The notes under the pieces were generated by a model that saw only the letters and a list, made by a program, of their open reading frames with translations, had not been told where the DNA came from and did no database searches. This document shows, piece by piece, positions 20,713-30,981 of a DNA stretch of 64,000 nucleotides. The DNA is from Sandaracinus amylolyticus (GTDB lineage: Bacteria; Myxococcota_A; Polyangia; Polyangiales; Sandaracinaceae): assembly GCF_000737325.1 (NCBI RefSeq), contig NZ_CP011125.1:9052001-9116000 (forward strand). Direction: 5' to 3'. Position numbers and translations under genes: made by a program. The stretch's first letter is position 1; each line of letters starts with the position of its first letter.

Positions 20713-20739
20713 ATGCTGGTTCGAATCCAGCCGCCGGAA
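20669..20739 (+). tRNA. tRNA-Gln (anticodon TTG)
   Basis: A full cloverleaf can be drawn. The acceptor pairs TCCGGCG with CGCCGGA (7/7). The D-stem is GTC/GAC. The anticodon stem GCGGA/TCCGT encloses the loop CTTTGGA with anticodon TTG. The T-arm is GCTGG-TTCGAAT-CCAGC. No CCA is encoded. The first 44 nt overlap the 3' end of pabB on the same strand. Confidence 0.93.
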
Positions 20740-20756
20740 TCGCTCGCCCCCATCGC

Positions 20757-21611
20757 ATGATCCCCGCTCGCCGCGTGGTCGATCCCCGCCGCATGATGCT
20801 CGCGCTCACCATCGGCGCGACGGCGGGCGTGATCGTGGGCGCGCTCGGCGGGTCGATCGCGGACGGGCTCGTCGGGCGCGCCGCGGAGAGCGCGACGAGC
20901 GCGAGCCGTCTGCTCGCGGGAATCGCGGCGTTCGCGGCGGGCGGCGCGTATCTGCTGGGCGCCGCGGGCCATCGGCGCGCCGCGATCCTGCTCGCGTCGG
21001 GCGCGTCGATCGGGGTCGCGACGTGGCTCGTGGTGGTCGCGTCGCGCGCGCCGGTGCGCGCGGCGCTCACGTTGCTGGAGTCGGATCGCGCAGGGCTCGA
21101 GGTCGTCGAGGTCGAGGGACGCTCGTGGGTCGCGCATCGCACGCTCGGGTTCCGGTTGCCTCAGCCGAGCGTCGCGCTCGCGCCCGCCGAGGACATCGTG
21201 CGCGAGACGAGCGACCGCGCCGGGCCGGGCTGGCGTGACGTGCACCAGCTCTGGGCGTTCGAGTCGAGCGATCGCGCGGTCACGGTGACGCTCGATCTCA
21301 CGCGCGCCGACGACGTGTCGCTCGACGCGCTCGATGCGCGCGCTCGCGCGGCGGCGGGCCCGCTGCGGGCGCAGGGGATCGAGGTCGAGGCCCAGGACGC
21401 GCGCAGCGAAGGAGCGCGGTGTGGCTCGGCGCGGTTCGGCGCGGCGCTCGAGCATGGTGGACGCGTCGAAGCACGCGTGCTCGCGTTCGAGGCGCCGACG
21501 TCGCACCGCGCGTTCCATCTGGTGGCGACGATCGTCGGGCCCGCGGGCGCCGACGCGCGCGAGTACCTCGACGAGATCGTCGTCCCGTGCGGGCGGTCCG
21601 CATCCGAGTAG
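20757..21611 (+). CDS. Membrane protein of unknown function
   Basis: 284 residues from the ATG at 20757. Three hydrophobic segments fill about residues 12-105 (LALTIGATAGVIVGALGGSI, LLAGIAAFAAGGAYLLGAA, AAILLASGASIGVATWLVVV). A soluble C-terminal domain of about 180 residues follows, with a Cys pair (one near 221, one near the end). The start lies 18 nt after the tRNA, so it may share a transcript with pabB and the tRNA. I do not recognise the family. Confidence 0.7.
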   Translation: MIPARRVVDPRRMMLALTIGATAGVIVGALGGSIADGLVGRAAESATSASRLLAGIAAFAAGGAYLLGAAGHRRAAILLASGASIGVATWLVVVASRAPVRAALTLLESDRAGLEVVEVEGRSWVAHRTLGFRLPQPSVALAPAEDIVRETSDRAGPGWRDVHQLWAFESSDRAVTVTLDLTRADDVSLDALDARARAAAGPLRAQGIEVEAQDARSEGARCGSARFGAALEHGGRVEARVLAFEAPTSHRAFHLVATIVGPAGADAREYLDEIVVPCGRSASE

Positions 21612-21669
21612 ATTGTACGGTTCCTGTGCGGGCAGAAGTTCTGCTCGCGTGAGGACTGGAATTCACTCG

Positions 21670-22026
21670 ATGTGGCTCGCGATCGCGCTCGGGATCGCGT
21701 GGGGTGGATGCGCGACGCAGCGACCCGAGAGGGGAACGCTCGACGCGTTGCAGGTGACGGCGAGAGAGATCCGCGCCGGGCGCGCGGTCGCGTCGCTGCC
21801 CGCGCTGGACGCGTTGATCGGCGCGTCACGAAGCGCGCTGGTGTCGGCGCTCGGGGCGCCGCGCGACTGCCGCTTCCCGCTCGAGCAGCCGTGCCGCGCG
21901 ATCGGCGAGACGGTGTGGACGCTCGGCGGCGCGCAGCACGAGGACGCGCACGCGCCGGTGCTGGTCGTTCGTCTCGACGACGCTCGGCGAGTGATCGACG
22001 CCGAGTGGCGGCGCGACGGGCACTGA
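21670..22026 (+). CDS. Small putative lipoprotein
   Basis: 118 residues. The N-terminus MWLAIALGIAWGGC looks like a short lipoprotein signal, although the residue at -3 is Trp rather than Leu. The remainder contains ALIGASRSALVSALGAPRDC and two further cysteines, resembling small SmpA/OmlA-like outer-membrane lipoproteins in layout only. It converges on tlyA with three bases between the two stops. Confidence 0.6.
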   Translation: MWLAIALGIAWGGCATQRPERGTLDALQVTAREIRAGRAVASLPALDALIGASRSALVSALGAPRDCRFPLEQPCRAIGETVWTLGGAQHEDAHAPVLVVRLDDARRVIDAEWRRDGH

Positions 22027-22029
22027 TCG

Positions 22030-22773
22030 TCACGCCGCCGGGCGGCGCAAGTGGAGGAAGGCCTCGACGTTCCCGTCGGGCCCCGCGAGCTGCGAGTCGC
22101 AGCGACCGATCACCTCGAGCCCGAGCGCGCGCGCTTCGGCCTCGACCTTCTCGATCGCCGCGATGCGCGCAGCGGCGTCGCGCACGACGCCCTTGTGGAG
22201 GTCGCGCCGATCGACCTCGAACTGCGGCTTCACCATCGCGAGGATCGAGCCGCCGTCGCGTAGCACCTCGCGCGCGGCGGGGAGCAGCTTGCCGAGCCCG
22301 ATGAACGACGCGTCGATCACGACGAGATCGATCGCGTCCCCGAGCTCGCCCGCGCGCAGATGGCGCGCGTTCGTGCGCTCGCGGACGATCACCCGCGGAT
22401 CGTTGCGGAGCTTCGGGTGGAGCTGGCCCCACCCCACGTCGATCGCGTGCACGCGCGCGGCCCCACGCGTGAGCAGGCAGTCGGTGAAGCCGCCGGTCGA
22501 CGCGCCGAAGTCCGCGCACACCAGGCCGCGCGGCTCGACGTGGAGCGCGTCGAGCGCGCCCTCGAGCTTCACGCCGCCGCGCGACACGTAGGGATGATCG
22601 GCGCCGCGGACCTCGAGCGGCGCGTCGACCGCGAGCGCATCGCCCGCCTTCTCGACCCGCCGTTCGCCCGAGTAGACGATGCCCGCGAGCACGAGCGCGC
22701 GAGCCCGCTCCCGACTGGGCGCGAGCCCGCGCTCGACGAGCATCACGTCGACGCGCTGCTTCCGGATCGACAC
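22030..22773 (-). CDS. tlyA: TlyA-family rRNA 2'-O-methyltransferase
   Basis: 247 residues. An S4 RNA-binding domain (KQRVDVMLVERGLAPSRERA) occupies about 1-60. An FtsJ-like methyltransferase follows, with ADFGASTGGFTDCLL as the SAM loop, then DLVVIDASFIGL and MVKPQFE. TlyA enzymes methylate 16S and 23S rRNA and are linked to capreomycin sensitivity. It lies 64 bp downstream of ssb on the same strand. Confidence 0.93.
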   Translation of the reverse strand: MSIRKQRVDVMLVERGLAPSRERARALVLAGIVYSGERRVEKAGDALAVDAPLEVRGADHPYVSRGGVKLEGALDALHVEPRGLVCADFGASTGGFTDCLLTRGAARVHAIDVGWGQLHPKLRNDPRVIVRERTNARHLRAGELGDAIDLVVIDASFIGLGKLLPAAREVLRDGGSILAMVKPQFEVDRRDLHKGVVRDAAARIAAIEKVEAEARALGLEVIGRCDSQLAGPDGNVEAFLHLRRPAA

Positions 22774-22837
22774 GCTCGCTCAGTCGTGGCCGCGCGCCGC
22801 GAGAGCGCGCGGACACCTCGCATCAGAACGCTCGGCA

Positions 22838-23425
22838 TCAGAACGGGATGTCGTCGCCGCCGAAGTCGTCGGGCGGAAGATCGTCGGGCGGTGCGTCGTG
22901 CCCGCCGCCGCCTCCGCCACCACCGCCGCCGCCGCGGCCACCACCGCCGCCGCCGTAGCCACCGCCGCCGCGACCGCCGCCGCCGTAGCCGCCACCACCA
23001 CCGCCGCCGTAGCCGCCACCACCGCCACCACCGCCGCTGTAGCCGCCGCCACCGCCGCCGTAGCCGCCCTCGCCGCCCTCACCGCGCTGCCCGCCGCCGA
23101 GCAGGAGGATCTGCGTCGCGACGATCTCGGTCGTGCTGCGCTTGCCGCCGTCCTTGTCCTCCCAGTTGCGCGTCTGGAGGCGCCCCTCGACGTAGATCGT
23201 CCGGCCCTTGTGCAGGATCTTGTTGAGGGCCTCGGCGCGGTTCCCCCACACGATGACCGTGTGCCACTCGGTCCGCTCCTGGCGCTCGCCGGCCTTGTTG
23301 CCGTAGCGCTCGGTGGTCGCGAGCCGCAGACGCAGGACGGCCTGCCCCCCTTGCGTGTACTTCAGCTCGGGATCCAGCCCGAGATTGCCGATCAACAGAA
23401 CCTTGTTCAGGCCTTCCGATGCCAT
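22838..23425 (-). CDS. ssb: Single-stranded DNA-binding protein
   Basis: 195 residues. The OB fold covers about 1-110 (LNKVLLIGNLGLDPELKYT, RTEWHTVIVWGNRAEAL, YVEGRLQTRNW). A linker of some 60 residues made almost only of Gly, Tyr, Ser and Arg follows. The acidic tip ends in DDIPF, the peptide that recruits repair and replication partners. The DNA for the linker is a dense GGC/GGT repeat that is open in other frames too. Confidence 0.96.
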   Translation of the reverse strand: MASEGLNKVLLIGNLGLDPELKYTQGGQAVLRLRLATTERYGNKAGERQERTEWHTVIVWGNRAEALNKILHKGRTIYVEGRLQTRNWEDKDGGKRSTTEIVATQILLLGGGQRGEGGEGGYGGGGGGYSGGGGGGGGYGGGGGGGYGGGGRGGGGYGGGGGGRGGGGGGGGGGGHDAPPDDLPPDDFGGDDIPF

Positions 23426-23499
23426 CTTCCGCTCACTCTCTCATTCAGGCCGGCACCCTCGCCGACCGGGCCTCTCTGTGGGGTACGACGCTCGCGCTG

Positions 23500-24762
23500 C
23501 TACGACGCGCGCTGCTCCTGGTGCAGCAGCACCGCGAGCTCACGGACGATCGCGTCGTGACGCGACTGACGATACTGCGGGCCGATCTCGCCGCGCTCGA
23601 GCTCGCGCTCGAGCTGCGCCGCTTCCTCGAGCAGCTCCTGCTTGCGCCGCTCGCGGCTCTCCTTCGCGACGCGCTCCGGTGAGCCTCCGCGCGCCGCGCC
23701 GTACGCGCCGCCGAGCGCGATGAGCACCGCGGCCGCGACCGCGATCCATCGCAGCGGGCCCGGCCCCGGGATGTTCGTGAAGCGCAGCGTGAACGACTCG
23801 AAGGGCGCATCGCCCGGCCGACGCTGCACCTCGGTGCCGAACAGCGGGCGCCCCGAGTCCTCGAACGACTGCACCTCCGGCAGGCCGTCGGCCTCGAGCT
23901 CCATGCCCGGCGGGGCGTCGGTGATGACGCGATAGATGTACGTGCGGAACGGCACCGGGAACTCGACCGCCATGTCGCGCCCGGTGATCGGAAGGTCGTA
24001 CGCCCACGTGAGCGTCACGCGCCCGGGCGGGAGCGAGCCCTGGATGCGCATGCCGTAGTCCGCGACCTGCTCGACGCGCTGGTCGGTCATGACCGGCTGC
24101 GTCTGGAACGCCATGAAGCCCTCGGGCAGGCGCACGCGCAGGCCGCCCTCGGGGAAGACGTAGGTCTGCGGCGTCTGGCTCATGTTCGCGAGCTGCGCCT
24201 GCTGGATGACGTGCAGGCGCTCGTCGCGGACCTCGACGAACGTCTGGCCGATCAGCTGCAGCACGGTGCGATCGTCGTGCGTGACCGGCAGGCGGACGAC
24301 GCGCACGTCGTAGCCGCGATCGGTCGGGAGCTGGAACGGGGTGCTGCTGTACGTCGCACCCTCGAAGGGCACGTTCACGCGATAGGCCTGCGAGGTGCCC
24401 GTCGGCAGATCGTCCCAGCGATGCGTGCCGTCGGCCGCGGTGAGCGCGGAGACGCGGTTGCGATCACCGCCCTGCTGCATGGTGCCGAGGAGCACGGTCG
24501 CGCCCTCGATGGGCCGGCCGTCGACGTCGCTCACGATCACACGCACCGTGCCCGGCGGGACGGCGGCGGACGGAGTCGCGGTCGCGACCGGCGGCGCGTC
24601 GAACGGGGTGCGCGAGCCGGCGCCACCACCGTGGCCCGCGGCGACGGGCGGATGACCGGGCATCGTCTCGCCCGAGCCGCCTGCACCGTGCGCGGGCTCT
24701 TCCTGGGCGAGCACCGGGCTCGTGATCGCGAGGACCAGCAGCGCGAGCAGCGTGCGCTTCAT
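23500..24762 (-). CDS. Exported membrane-anchored protein linked to cytochrome c maturation genes
   Basis: 420 residues. A cleavable signal (ends SPVLAQ) is followed by a His/Gly/Pro-rich stretch. Residues 70-150 look like a carboxypeptidase-regulatory-type beta-sandwich (VRVIVSDVDGRPIEGATVLLG). A beta-rich region continues to a membrane span at about 341-363 (LRWIAVAAAVLIALGGAYGA). The C-terminal 55 residues are a charged coiled coil facing the cytoplasm. Its ATG overlaps the stop of the CcmI-like gene by 4 nt, so it belongs to that operon. The function is unknown; a role near cytochrome c assembly is inferred from position only. Confidence 0.75.
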   Translation of the reverse strand: MKRTLLALLVLAITSPVLAQEEPAHGAGGSGETMPGHPPVAAGHGGGAGSRTPFDAPPVATATPSAAVPPGTVRVIVSDVDGRPIEGATVLLGTMQQGGDRNRVSALTAADGTHRWDDLPTGTSQAYRVNVPFEGATYSSTPFQLPTDRGYDVRVVRLPVTHDDRTVLQLIGQTFVEVRDERLHVIQQAQLANMSQTPQTYVFPEGGLRVRLPEGFMAFQTQPVMTDQRVEQVADYGMRIQGSLPPGRVTLTWAYDLPITGRDMAVEFPVPFRTYIYRVITDAPPGMELEADGLPEVQSFEDSGRPLFGTEVQRRPGDAPFESFTLRFTNIPGPGPLRWIAVAAAVLIALGGAYGAARGGSPERVAKESRERRKQELLEEAAQLERELERGEIGPQYRQSRHDAIVRELAVLLHQEQRAS

Positions 24763-25439
24763 TCGCCGCGCTCCGTGCTCTCGGGCTTCGGCTCGTCGGT
24801 CGTCTCGGCGGCGCTCACGAGCGCGGGCTTCTCCTCGTCCTTCTTCGTGCGCGCGTACTTCTCGAGCATCTCCTGGAGGAGCGTGACGACCTTCGCGCGC
24901 TGCTCGTCGGTGAGATCCTCGGGGAGCTCGCCCACGCCGACGACGCGTCCCGCGCGGATCGACTCGATGAGCTCGTCGAACGACGTGCTGCTCGTCTCGA
25001 CCTCGCGCGGCGGCTCGGCTGCGCTCGCCTCGATGGTGCGGGCGACCTTCTTCGCCTTCGTGGTCGGGCGCGCCGCGGCTTCAGGGCTCGCGACGTGCTG
25101 CGCGATCAGCTTCTCGGCCTGCTCGTAGAGCGGCTTCACGTCGCGATCGAGCTGCACCAGCACCTGCTTGGCGCGTGCACGGTACGCGGCATCGAGCCGC
25201 TGGTAGTCGGCGTCGCTCGTCTTGCCGACGGCGTGCTCGTACTCGAGGTCCTTGATCGCGCGAAGCAGCGCGTTCTTCTCTTCGACCAGCGCCGCGTGAT
25301 CCGGGAGATCGCGCGCGGTGTCGATCACGAGCGCGCGACCGCCGCCGAACGCGACCCGCAGGCTGCTCCAGATCGCGGCGAGCGCGGCGATCAGCGCGGC
25401 CGACGAGAGCGCGAAGAAGAGCGCGGGGAACGAGATCAT
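24759..25439 (-). CDS. CcmI-like cytochrome c biogenesis protein
   Basis: 226 residues from the ATG at 25439, which has GAGGAG 8 nt upstream; a GTG at 25445 overlaps the upstream stop. One N-terminal membrane span (FPALFFALSSAALIAALAAI) is followed by EKNALLRAIKDLEYEHAVGK and SDADYQRLDAAYRARA, a pattern seen at the N-terminus of CcmI/CycH. The TPR half of CcmI is absent. The rest is low-complexity Lys/Glu/Ala with a helical segment (LTDEQRAKVVTLLQEMLEKY). It lies between the CcmF-CcmH fusion and the exported partner. Confidence 0.7.
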   Translation of the reverse strand: MISFPALFFALSSAALIAALAAIWSSLRVAFGGGRALVIDTARDLPDHAALVEEKNALLRAIKDLEYEHAVGKTSDADYQRLDAAYRARAKQVLVQLDRDVKPLYEQAEKLIAQHVASPEAAARPTTKAKKVARTIEASAAEPPREVETSSTSFDELIESIRAGRVVGVGELPEDLTDEQRAKVVTLLQEMLEKYARTKKDEEKPALVSAAETTDEPKPESTERGE

Positions 25440-25441
25440 CG

Positions 25442-28240
25442 TCACGGCTCCTCGAAGCGGCGCAGCTCGTCCTCGAGCTTCGCGTCGTACTCCGCTCCGG
25501 TCGCGCCCGCGGGCGCCTCCGTCGCTGCGACACCGCCGCGGCCGCGCCAGCGACGACCGATCACGAAGAGCCCACCGAGCGCCGCGAGGATGATCGCGAC
25601 CGGCACCGCCCAGAGCGCGCGATCGAGCCCACTGTCGCTCGGCACCGCGATCGCACGCGCGCCGAAGCGCTCGCGATAGTCCGCCTGGATCTGCACGATC
25701 GTCGCGCCTGCCGCGAGCTGCTGCCGCAGCTCGCTGCGCATGTTCTCGGCCCAGCTGCAGCCGCACGTCGAGAGCGGGAGACGCTGGCAGCCGCCGCACT
25801 CGCAGAGCACGCGCTCGAAGAGCTGACGTTCCGTGGGATCGTGGATCTCGACCGTCCCTCCGTGCGCGTGCAGCGTGCTCGAGCTGTCGGCCTGTGCGTG
25901 CGCGTGGCCGGGCACCAGCAGCGCCGCACCGCCGAGCGTCGCCGCGAGCAGCATCGCCGCGGTCGCGGCGGCGGCGCGCGGAGCACGCGAGCGCTCCTCG
26001 CTCTCGCCGAGGATCTCCTTGACCGACGGGAAGGCCGCGACGAAGACCCCGAGCAGCAGGATCGCGCCGCCGAACCAGATCCACCACACGAAGGGCCGCA
26101 CGATCACGCGCAGCGTCGCGCGCGACGTCTCGGGGTCGATGGTGCTGAGGATCACGTACATGTCCTCGAGCGGCGTGGTGCGGATCGCCACCTCGCTCGT
26201 CGGCATCTCGGGGTGCGAGCGATAGACGAACTTGCCCGGCGCGAGCGTCGCGAGCTCGCGACCGCTCGAGTCGAGCGCGGTCACGTCGCCGAACACCATG
26301 CGCTTGTTGAGGTCGACCTCTTCGCGCCAGCCGTCGTAGCGGAACGTGTACCCGCGCACTTCCATCGTGCCGCCCGGGCGCAGCGCGGCCTCGCGCTCGA
26401 CGTCGTACGCCGCGCCGGTGAACCCGACGTACGCGAGCACGATCCCGAGGTGCACGAGGTAGCCGCCGTATCGCCGCCGCGCGCGCGCGACGAGCTGCAC
26501 GAGCGCGACCGGCGCGCTCTCCTTCGCGTTGCGCATGCGCATCGCGGTGCCGCGCGCGAACTCCTGCACGATCGCGACGAGCACCCACGTCGCGAGCGTC
26601 GTCGCGACGAGCGGCGAGACCGCGCCGATCTGCGCGAGCGCGTCGCCCGTCGCCGTCTCGTAGATCGAGGAGCTGTCGACGAGCGGCGGGAAGCCGAGCG
26701 CGCTGCCCGCGACGATGTGCACGAGCATCACGAGCAGCGAGAACGCGGTGGGCCACATGAAGGCCTGCACCAGGTTCTTGCCGGTCGCCTTGCGCCACGC
26801 GATCAGCGGACCGACGCCCATCAGGAAGAGCAGCATCAGCCCGAGCGGGACCATCCAGCGGTTGTAGTAGGCGGGCCCGACCGTGACGGTCTGATCGCGC
26901 AGCTGCTCGCTGATCAGCGGGAACGTCGTCGCGATCAGCACGAACAACAGCATCCCGGTGAGGATCCAGTTGTTCAGCACGAACGCGAACTCGCGCGAGA
27001 GGAGCGACTCGATCGCGCCACCGACGCGTCCGCGCAGCGTCGGCCTCGCGAGCGCGATGCGCGCCTTCTCGATCGCCCAGCAGTACGCGAGCACCGTCGG
27101 CGCGATCGCGACCACGAACGCGGCGAGCGCCCAGTACTGCGAGAAGATCCCGATCAGCACCGCGAGGACCGCGCCCACCGCGGTGCCCACGAGGAAGTCG
27201 TCGCGCGTCAGATACCGCGAGCGCAGCTCCGGCAGTCGCCACCCGATCAGCGTGACGATGAAGAGCCCGAGCGCGGCCATGTACCAGACGAAGTAGATGC
27301 CGATCTCGCTGCGCGCGAAGCTGTGCACGCTCGCGATGAGACCCGAGCGCGTGAGGAACGTGCCGAAGATCGTGAAGAAGAACGTCCCCATCAGCAGCGA
27401 GACGTTCCAGACCTTCAGCATCCCGCGGCGCTCCTGGATCATCACGGAGTGCAGGTACGCGGTGCCGAGCAGCCACGGCATGAACGACGCGTTCTCGACG
27501 GGATCCCAGGCCCAATAGCCGCCCCAGCCGAGCTCCTCGTAGCTCCAGAACATGCCGAGCAGGTTGCCGAGCGAGAGGAACGCGAACGCGAGGAGCACCC
27601 AGCGGCGCGCCATCAGGATCCACTCGTCGCCGACGCGCCCGGTCATGAGCGCGGCGACGACGATGCCGAACGGAACGGCCCACCCGGTGAGGCCCATGTA
27701 GAGGGCCGGCGGGTGGATGGCCATCCAGTAGTTCTGGAGCAGCGGGTTGAGCCCCTCGCCGTCCGCCGGGGCCGGCCCGTACGTCGTCGCGAACGGGTTC
27801 GCCGCGAAGAGCATGAGGATCGCGAAGAACGCGAAGATGCTCGCGAGCGTCGCGTAGACCCACGGCTGCAGCTCGAGGTAGCGCCGCTTCACCCACGCCG
27901 TGAACGCGAGCGAGTACCCGCCGAGCAGGAACGACCACCAGAGCAGCGAGCCGTCCTGGCCGCCCCACAGCGCCGTCCACAGATAGCCCGCAGACATCGA
28001 GCGATCGCTGTATCGCGCGACGTAGCGGATCCGGAAGTCGTGCGCCTGGAAGGCGTACGCGAGCAGGAACACCGCGGCGGCGACGAACGCGATGGTCGCG
28101 AACATGCCGAAGCGCGAGGCCTGCACGAGCTGCGGGCGCCCTCGCGCGGCCGCGAGCGAGATCGCGAACGTGTAGGAAGACGCGATCAGGATCGCGCACA
28201 CCAGCACGTTGCCGAGCAACGGAACGTCGACGGGCGGCAT
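25442..28240 (-). CDS. ccmF: CcmF-CcmH fusion, cytochrome c heme lyase
   Basis: 932 residues from the ATG at 28240; a TTG at 28279 is the other option. The first 690 residues are CcmF: many membrane spans, the tryptophan-rich heme-handling segment WGGYWAWDPVEN (about 239-250) and periplasmic histidines. CcmF attaches heme to apocytochrome c in the periplasm. The C-terminal 140 residues are CcmH-like with a signal-like span, a Cys-rich motif CECGGC...CGC (about 813-828) and a second membrane span. Normal CcmH carries a single LRCLVCQ-type CxxC. Only ccmF/H/I functions are in this window; ccmA-E are not. Confidence 0.9.
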   Translation of the reverse strand: MPPVDVPLLGNVLVCAILIASSYTFAISLAAARGRPQLVQASRFGMFATIAFVAAAVFLLAYAFQAHDFRIRYVARYSDRSMSAGYLWTALWGGQDGSLLWWSFLLGGYSLAFTAWVKRRYLELQPWVYATLASIFAFFAILMLFAANPFATTYGPAPADGEGLNPLLQNYWMAIHPPALYMGLTGWAVPFGIVVAALMTGRVGDEWILMARRWVLLAFAFLSLGNLLGMFWSYEELGWGGYWAWDPVENASFMPWLLGTAYLHSVMIQERRGMLKVWNVSLLMGTFFFTIFGTFLTRSGLIASVHSFARSEIGIYFVWYMAALGLFIVTLIGWRLPELRSRYLTRDDFLVGTAVGAVLAVLIGIFSQYWALAAFVVAIAPTVLAYCWAIEKARIALARPTLRGRVGGAIESLLSREFAFVLNNWILTGMLLFVLIATTFPLISEQLRDQTVTVGPAYYNRWMVPLGLMLLFLMGVGPLIAWRKATGKNLVQAFMWPTAFSLLVMLVHIVAGSALGFPPLVDSSSIYETATGDALAQIGAVSPLVATTLATWVLVAIVQEFARGTAMRMRNAKESAPVALVQLVARARRRYGGYLVHLGIVLAYVGFTGAAYDVEREAALRPGGTMEVRGYTFRYDGWREEVDLNKRMVFGDVTALDSSGRELATLAPGKFVYRSHPEMPTSEVAIRTTPLEDMYVILSTIDPETSRATLRVIVRPFVWWIWFGGAILLLGVFVAAFPSVKEILGESEERSRAPRAAAATAAMLLAATLGGAALLVPGHAHAQADSSSTLHAHGGTVEIHDPTERQLFERVLCECGGCQRLPLSTCGCSWAENMRSELRQQLAAGATIVQIQADYRERFGARAIAVPSDSGLDRALWAVPVAIILAALGGLFVIGRRWRGRGGVAATEAPAGATGAEYDAKLEDELRRFEEP

Positions 28241-28293
28241 GGGTCCGGCGAGCCTAGAGCCCCAGGCACCCTGGGGCAATCAGAGCCGCCGAA

Positions 28294-28857
28294 TCACTCG
28301 GTGGGGCCAGGCGCGCCGTTCTCGATCCACGCGCGCACGATCGCCGCGTCGGCGGTCGGCATCGTCACGCCCTGCGGCATCAGCTGACCGAAGTCGCCGG
28401 GCGACGTGCCCCGACACGACGTGCCGGGATCGAACGTCCAGCCGTCCTCGGGCGTGAAGTCGATGTCCGGCCCGTCGTGCGGCCCCGCCATCTTCACGTA
28501 GAGCCAGCTGTTCTCGGGATCGTTCGGCTCCACGAGGTCCATCGCGTCGTACTGGCAGGCAGGCTGGTTCACGAGGATCTCGTCGTACGACTGGCCCGCG
28601 CGCTCGGCGGCCTCGAAGTTCAGCCCGCCCGCGCCGTCCCCCGCACCGCCGTGACACGAGGCGAACGAGCACGCGCGATCGAAGATCGGCGCGACGCTCT
28701 CGTAGGTCCCCGAGGGCAGCATCGGCGCGTCCATCTGGACCCTCGCGTCGACCGGCGGCGAGCCGCCGTCGGTGCCGGGCGTGGCGTCGTCGTCACCGCC
28801 GCATCCGGCGAGCATCAGGAGCACGATCAGGATCGAAGAGCGTCGAGCGAAGCGCAT
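28294..28857 (-). CDS. Cytochrome c-like lipoprotein with CX4CH motif
   Basis: 187 residues from the ATG at 28857. RRSSILIVLLMLAGC is a clear lipoprotein signal. An Asp/Gly/Pro linker leads to a domain with CSFASCHGG, a CX4CH spacing rather than CxxCH. Further on, GQLMPQG and AAIVRAWIENGAPG match the Met-ligand loop and final helix of mono-heme cytochrome c domains. It sits 53 bp upstream of the heme lyase gene on the same strand, which supports heme binding. CX4CH heme sites are known in some cytochromes c3. That it binds heme is inference. Confidence 0.75.
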   Translation of the reverse strand: MRFARRSSILIVLLMLAGCGGDDDATPGTDGGSPPVDARVQMDAPMLPSGTYESVAPIFDRACSFASCHGGAGDGAGGLNFEAAERAGQSYDEILVNQPACQYDAMDLVEPNDPENSWLYVKMAGPHDGPDIDFTPEDGWTFDPGTSCRGTSPGDFGQLMPQGVTMPTADAAIVRAWIENGAPGPTE

Positions 28858-28865
28858 GGCCGCGG

Positions 28866-28871
28866 AGCATA
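28866..28871 (-). promoter_or_regulatory. TATGCT -10-like box 8 nt before the cytochrome lipoprotein ATG
   Basis: Minus strand TATGCT runs 28871-28866, then 8 nt to the ATG at 28857. The same box and spacing occur at other starts in the window. No good -35 is visible because the dnaK terminator occupies that place. A leaderless start is inferred. Confidence 0.45.
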
Positions 28872-28874
28872 AAC

Positions 28875-28910
28875 GAAGAGGCCCGATGCGCGCGCGCATC
28901 GGGCCTCTTC
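28875..28910 (-). terminator. Intrinsic terminator after dnaK
   Basis: A perfect 18-bp inverted repeat (arm GAAGAGGCCCGATGCGCG) lies 18 nt beyond the dnaK stop. On the minus strand it is followed by a short T-rich stretch (GTTTATG). The palindrome should also fold in a transcript from the other strand. Confidence 0.8.
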
Positions 28911-28928
28911 CGTGACCTCGATCGGCGA

Positions 28929-30842
<1,914 letters not shown>

Positions 30843-30932
30843 GTTCGTTCTGCTCCGGCCTTTTCGGATGTAGATAGGGCCTCGCGGCGCGATTCCTCGA
30901 ACAGGAAGGCCCGTGAGCCCGACGACCGCGCG

Positions 30933-30960
30933 AAGCTAACCACATGACCCAACCGGTCAA
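30933..30960 (-). promoter_or_regulatory. Sigma70-type promoter of dnaK
   Basis: Minus strand TTGACC (30960-30955), 16-bp spacer, TAGCTT (30938-30933). The start site would fall near 30926, leaving an 80-nt leader. A GGAG lies 11 nt before the ATG. The motif does not look like a sigma32 heat-shock promoter, but I cannot exclude an alternative factor. Confidence 0.6.
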
Positions 30961-30981
30961 GACGGCCGGAATCGCGCTTGC

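Noticed and set aside
22890-23080. Several open frames in the Gly-rich part of ssb (Ala/Val-rich in one, Thr/Ala-rich in another)
   Set aside because: They result from the simple GGC/GGT repeat that codes for the SSB linker.
24759-28199. A 1146-codon minus-strand open frame over the ccm genes
   Set aside because: It is a shifted frame of the CcmF-CcmH gene joined to the CcmI-like gene. The real CcmI-like start is at 25439 with a good ribosome-binding site.
30843-30932. CIRCE or sigma32-type heat-shock control of dnaK
   Set aside because: No TTAGCACTC-N9-GAGTGCTAA inverted repeat is present, and the visible -35/-10 pair is of sigma70 type.
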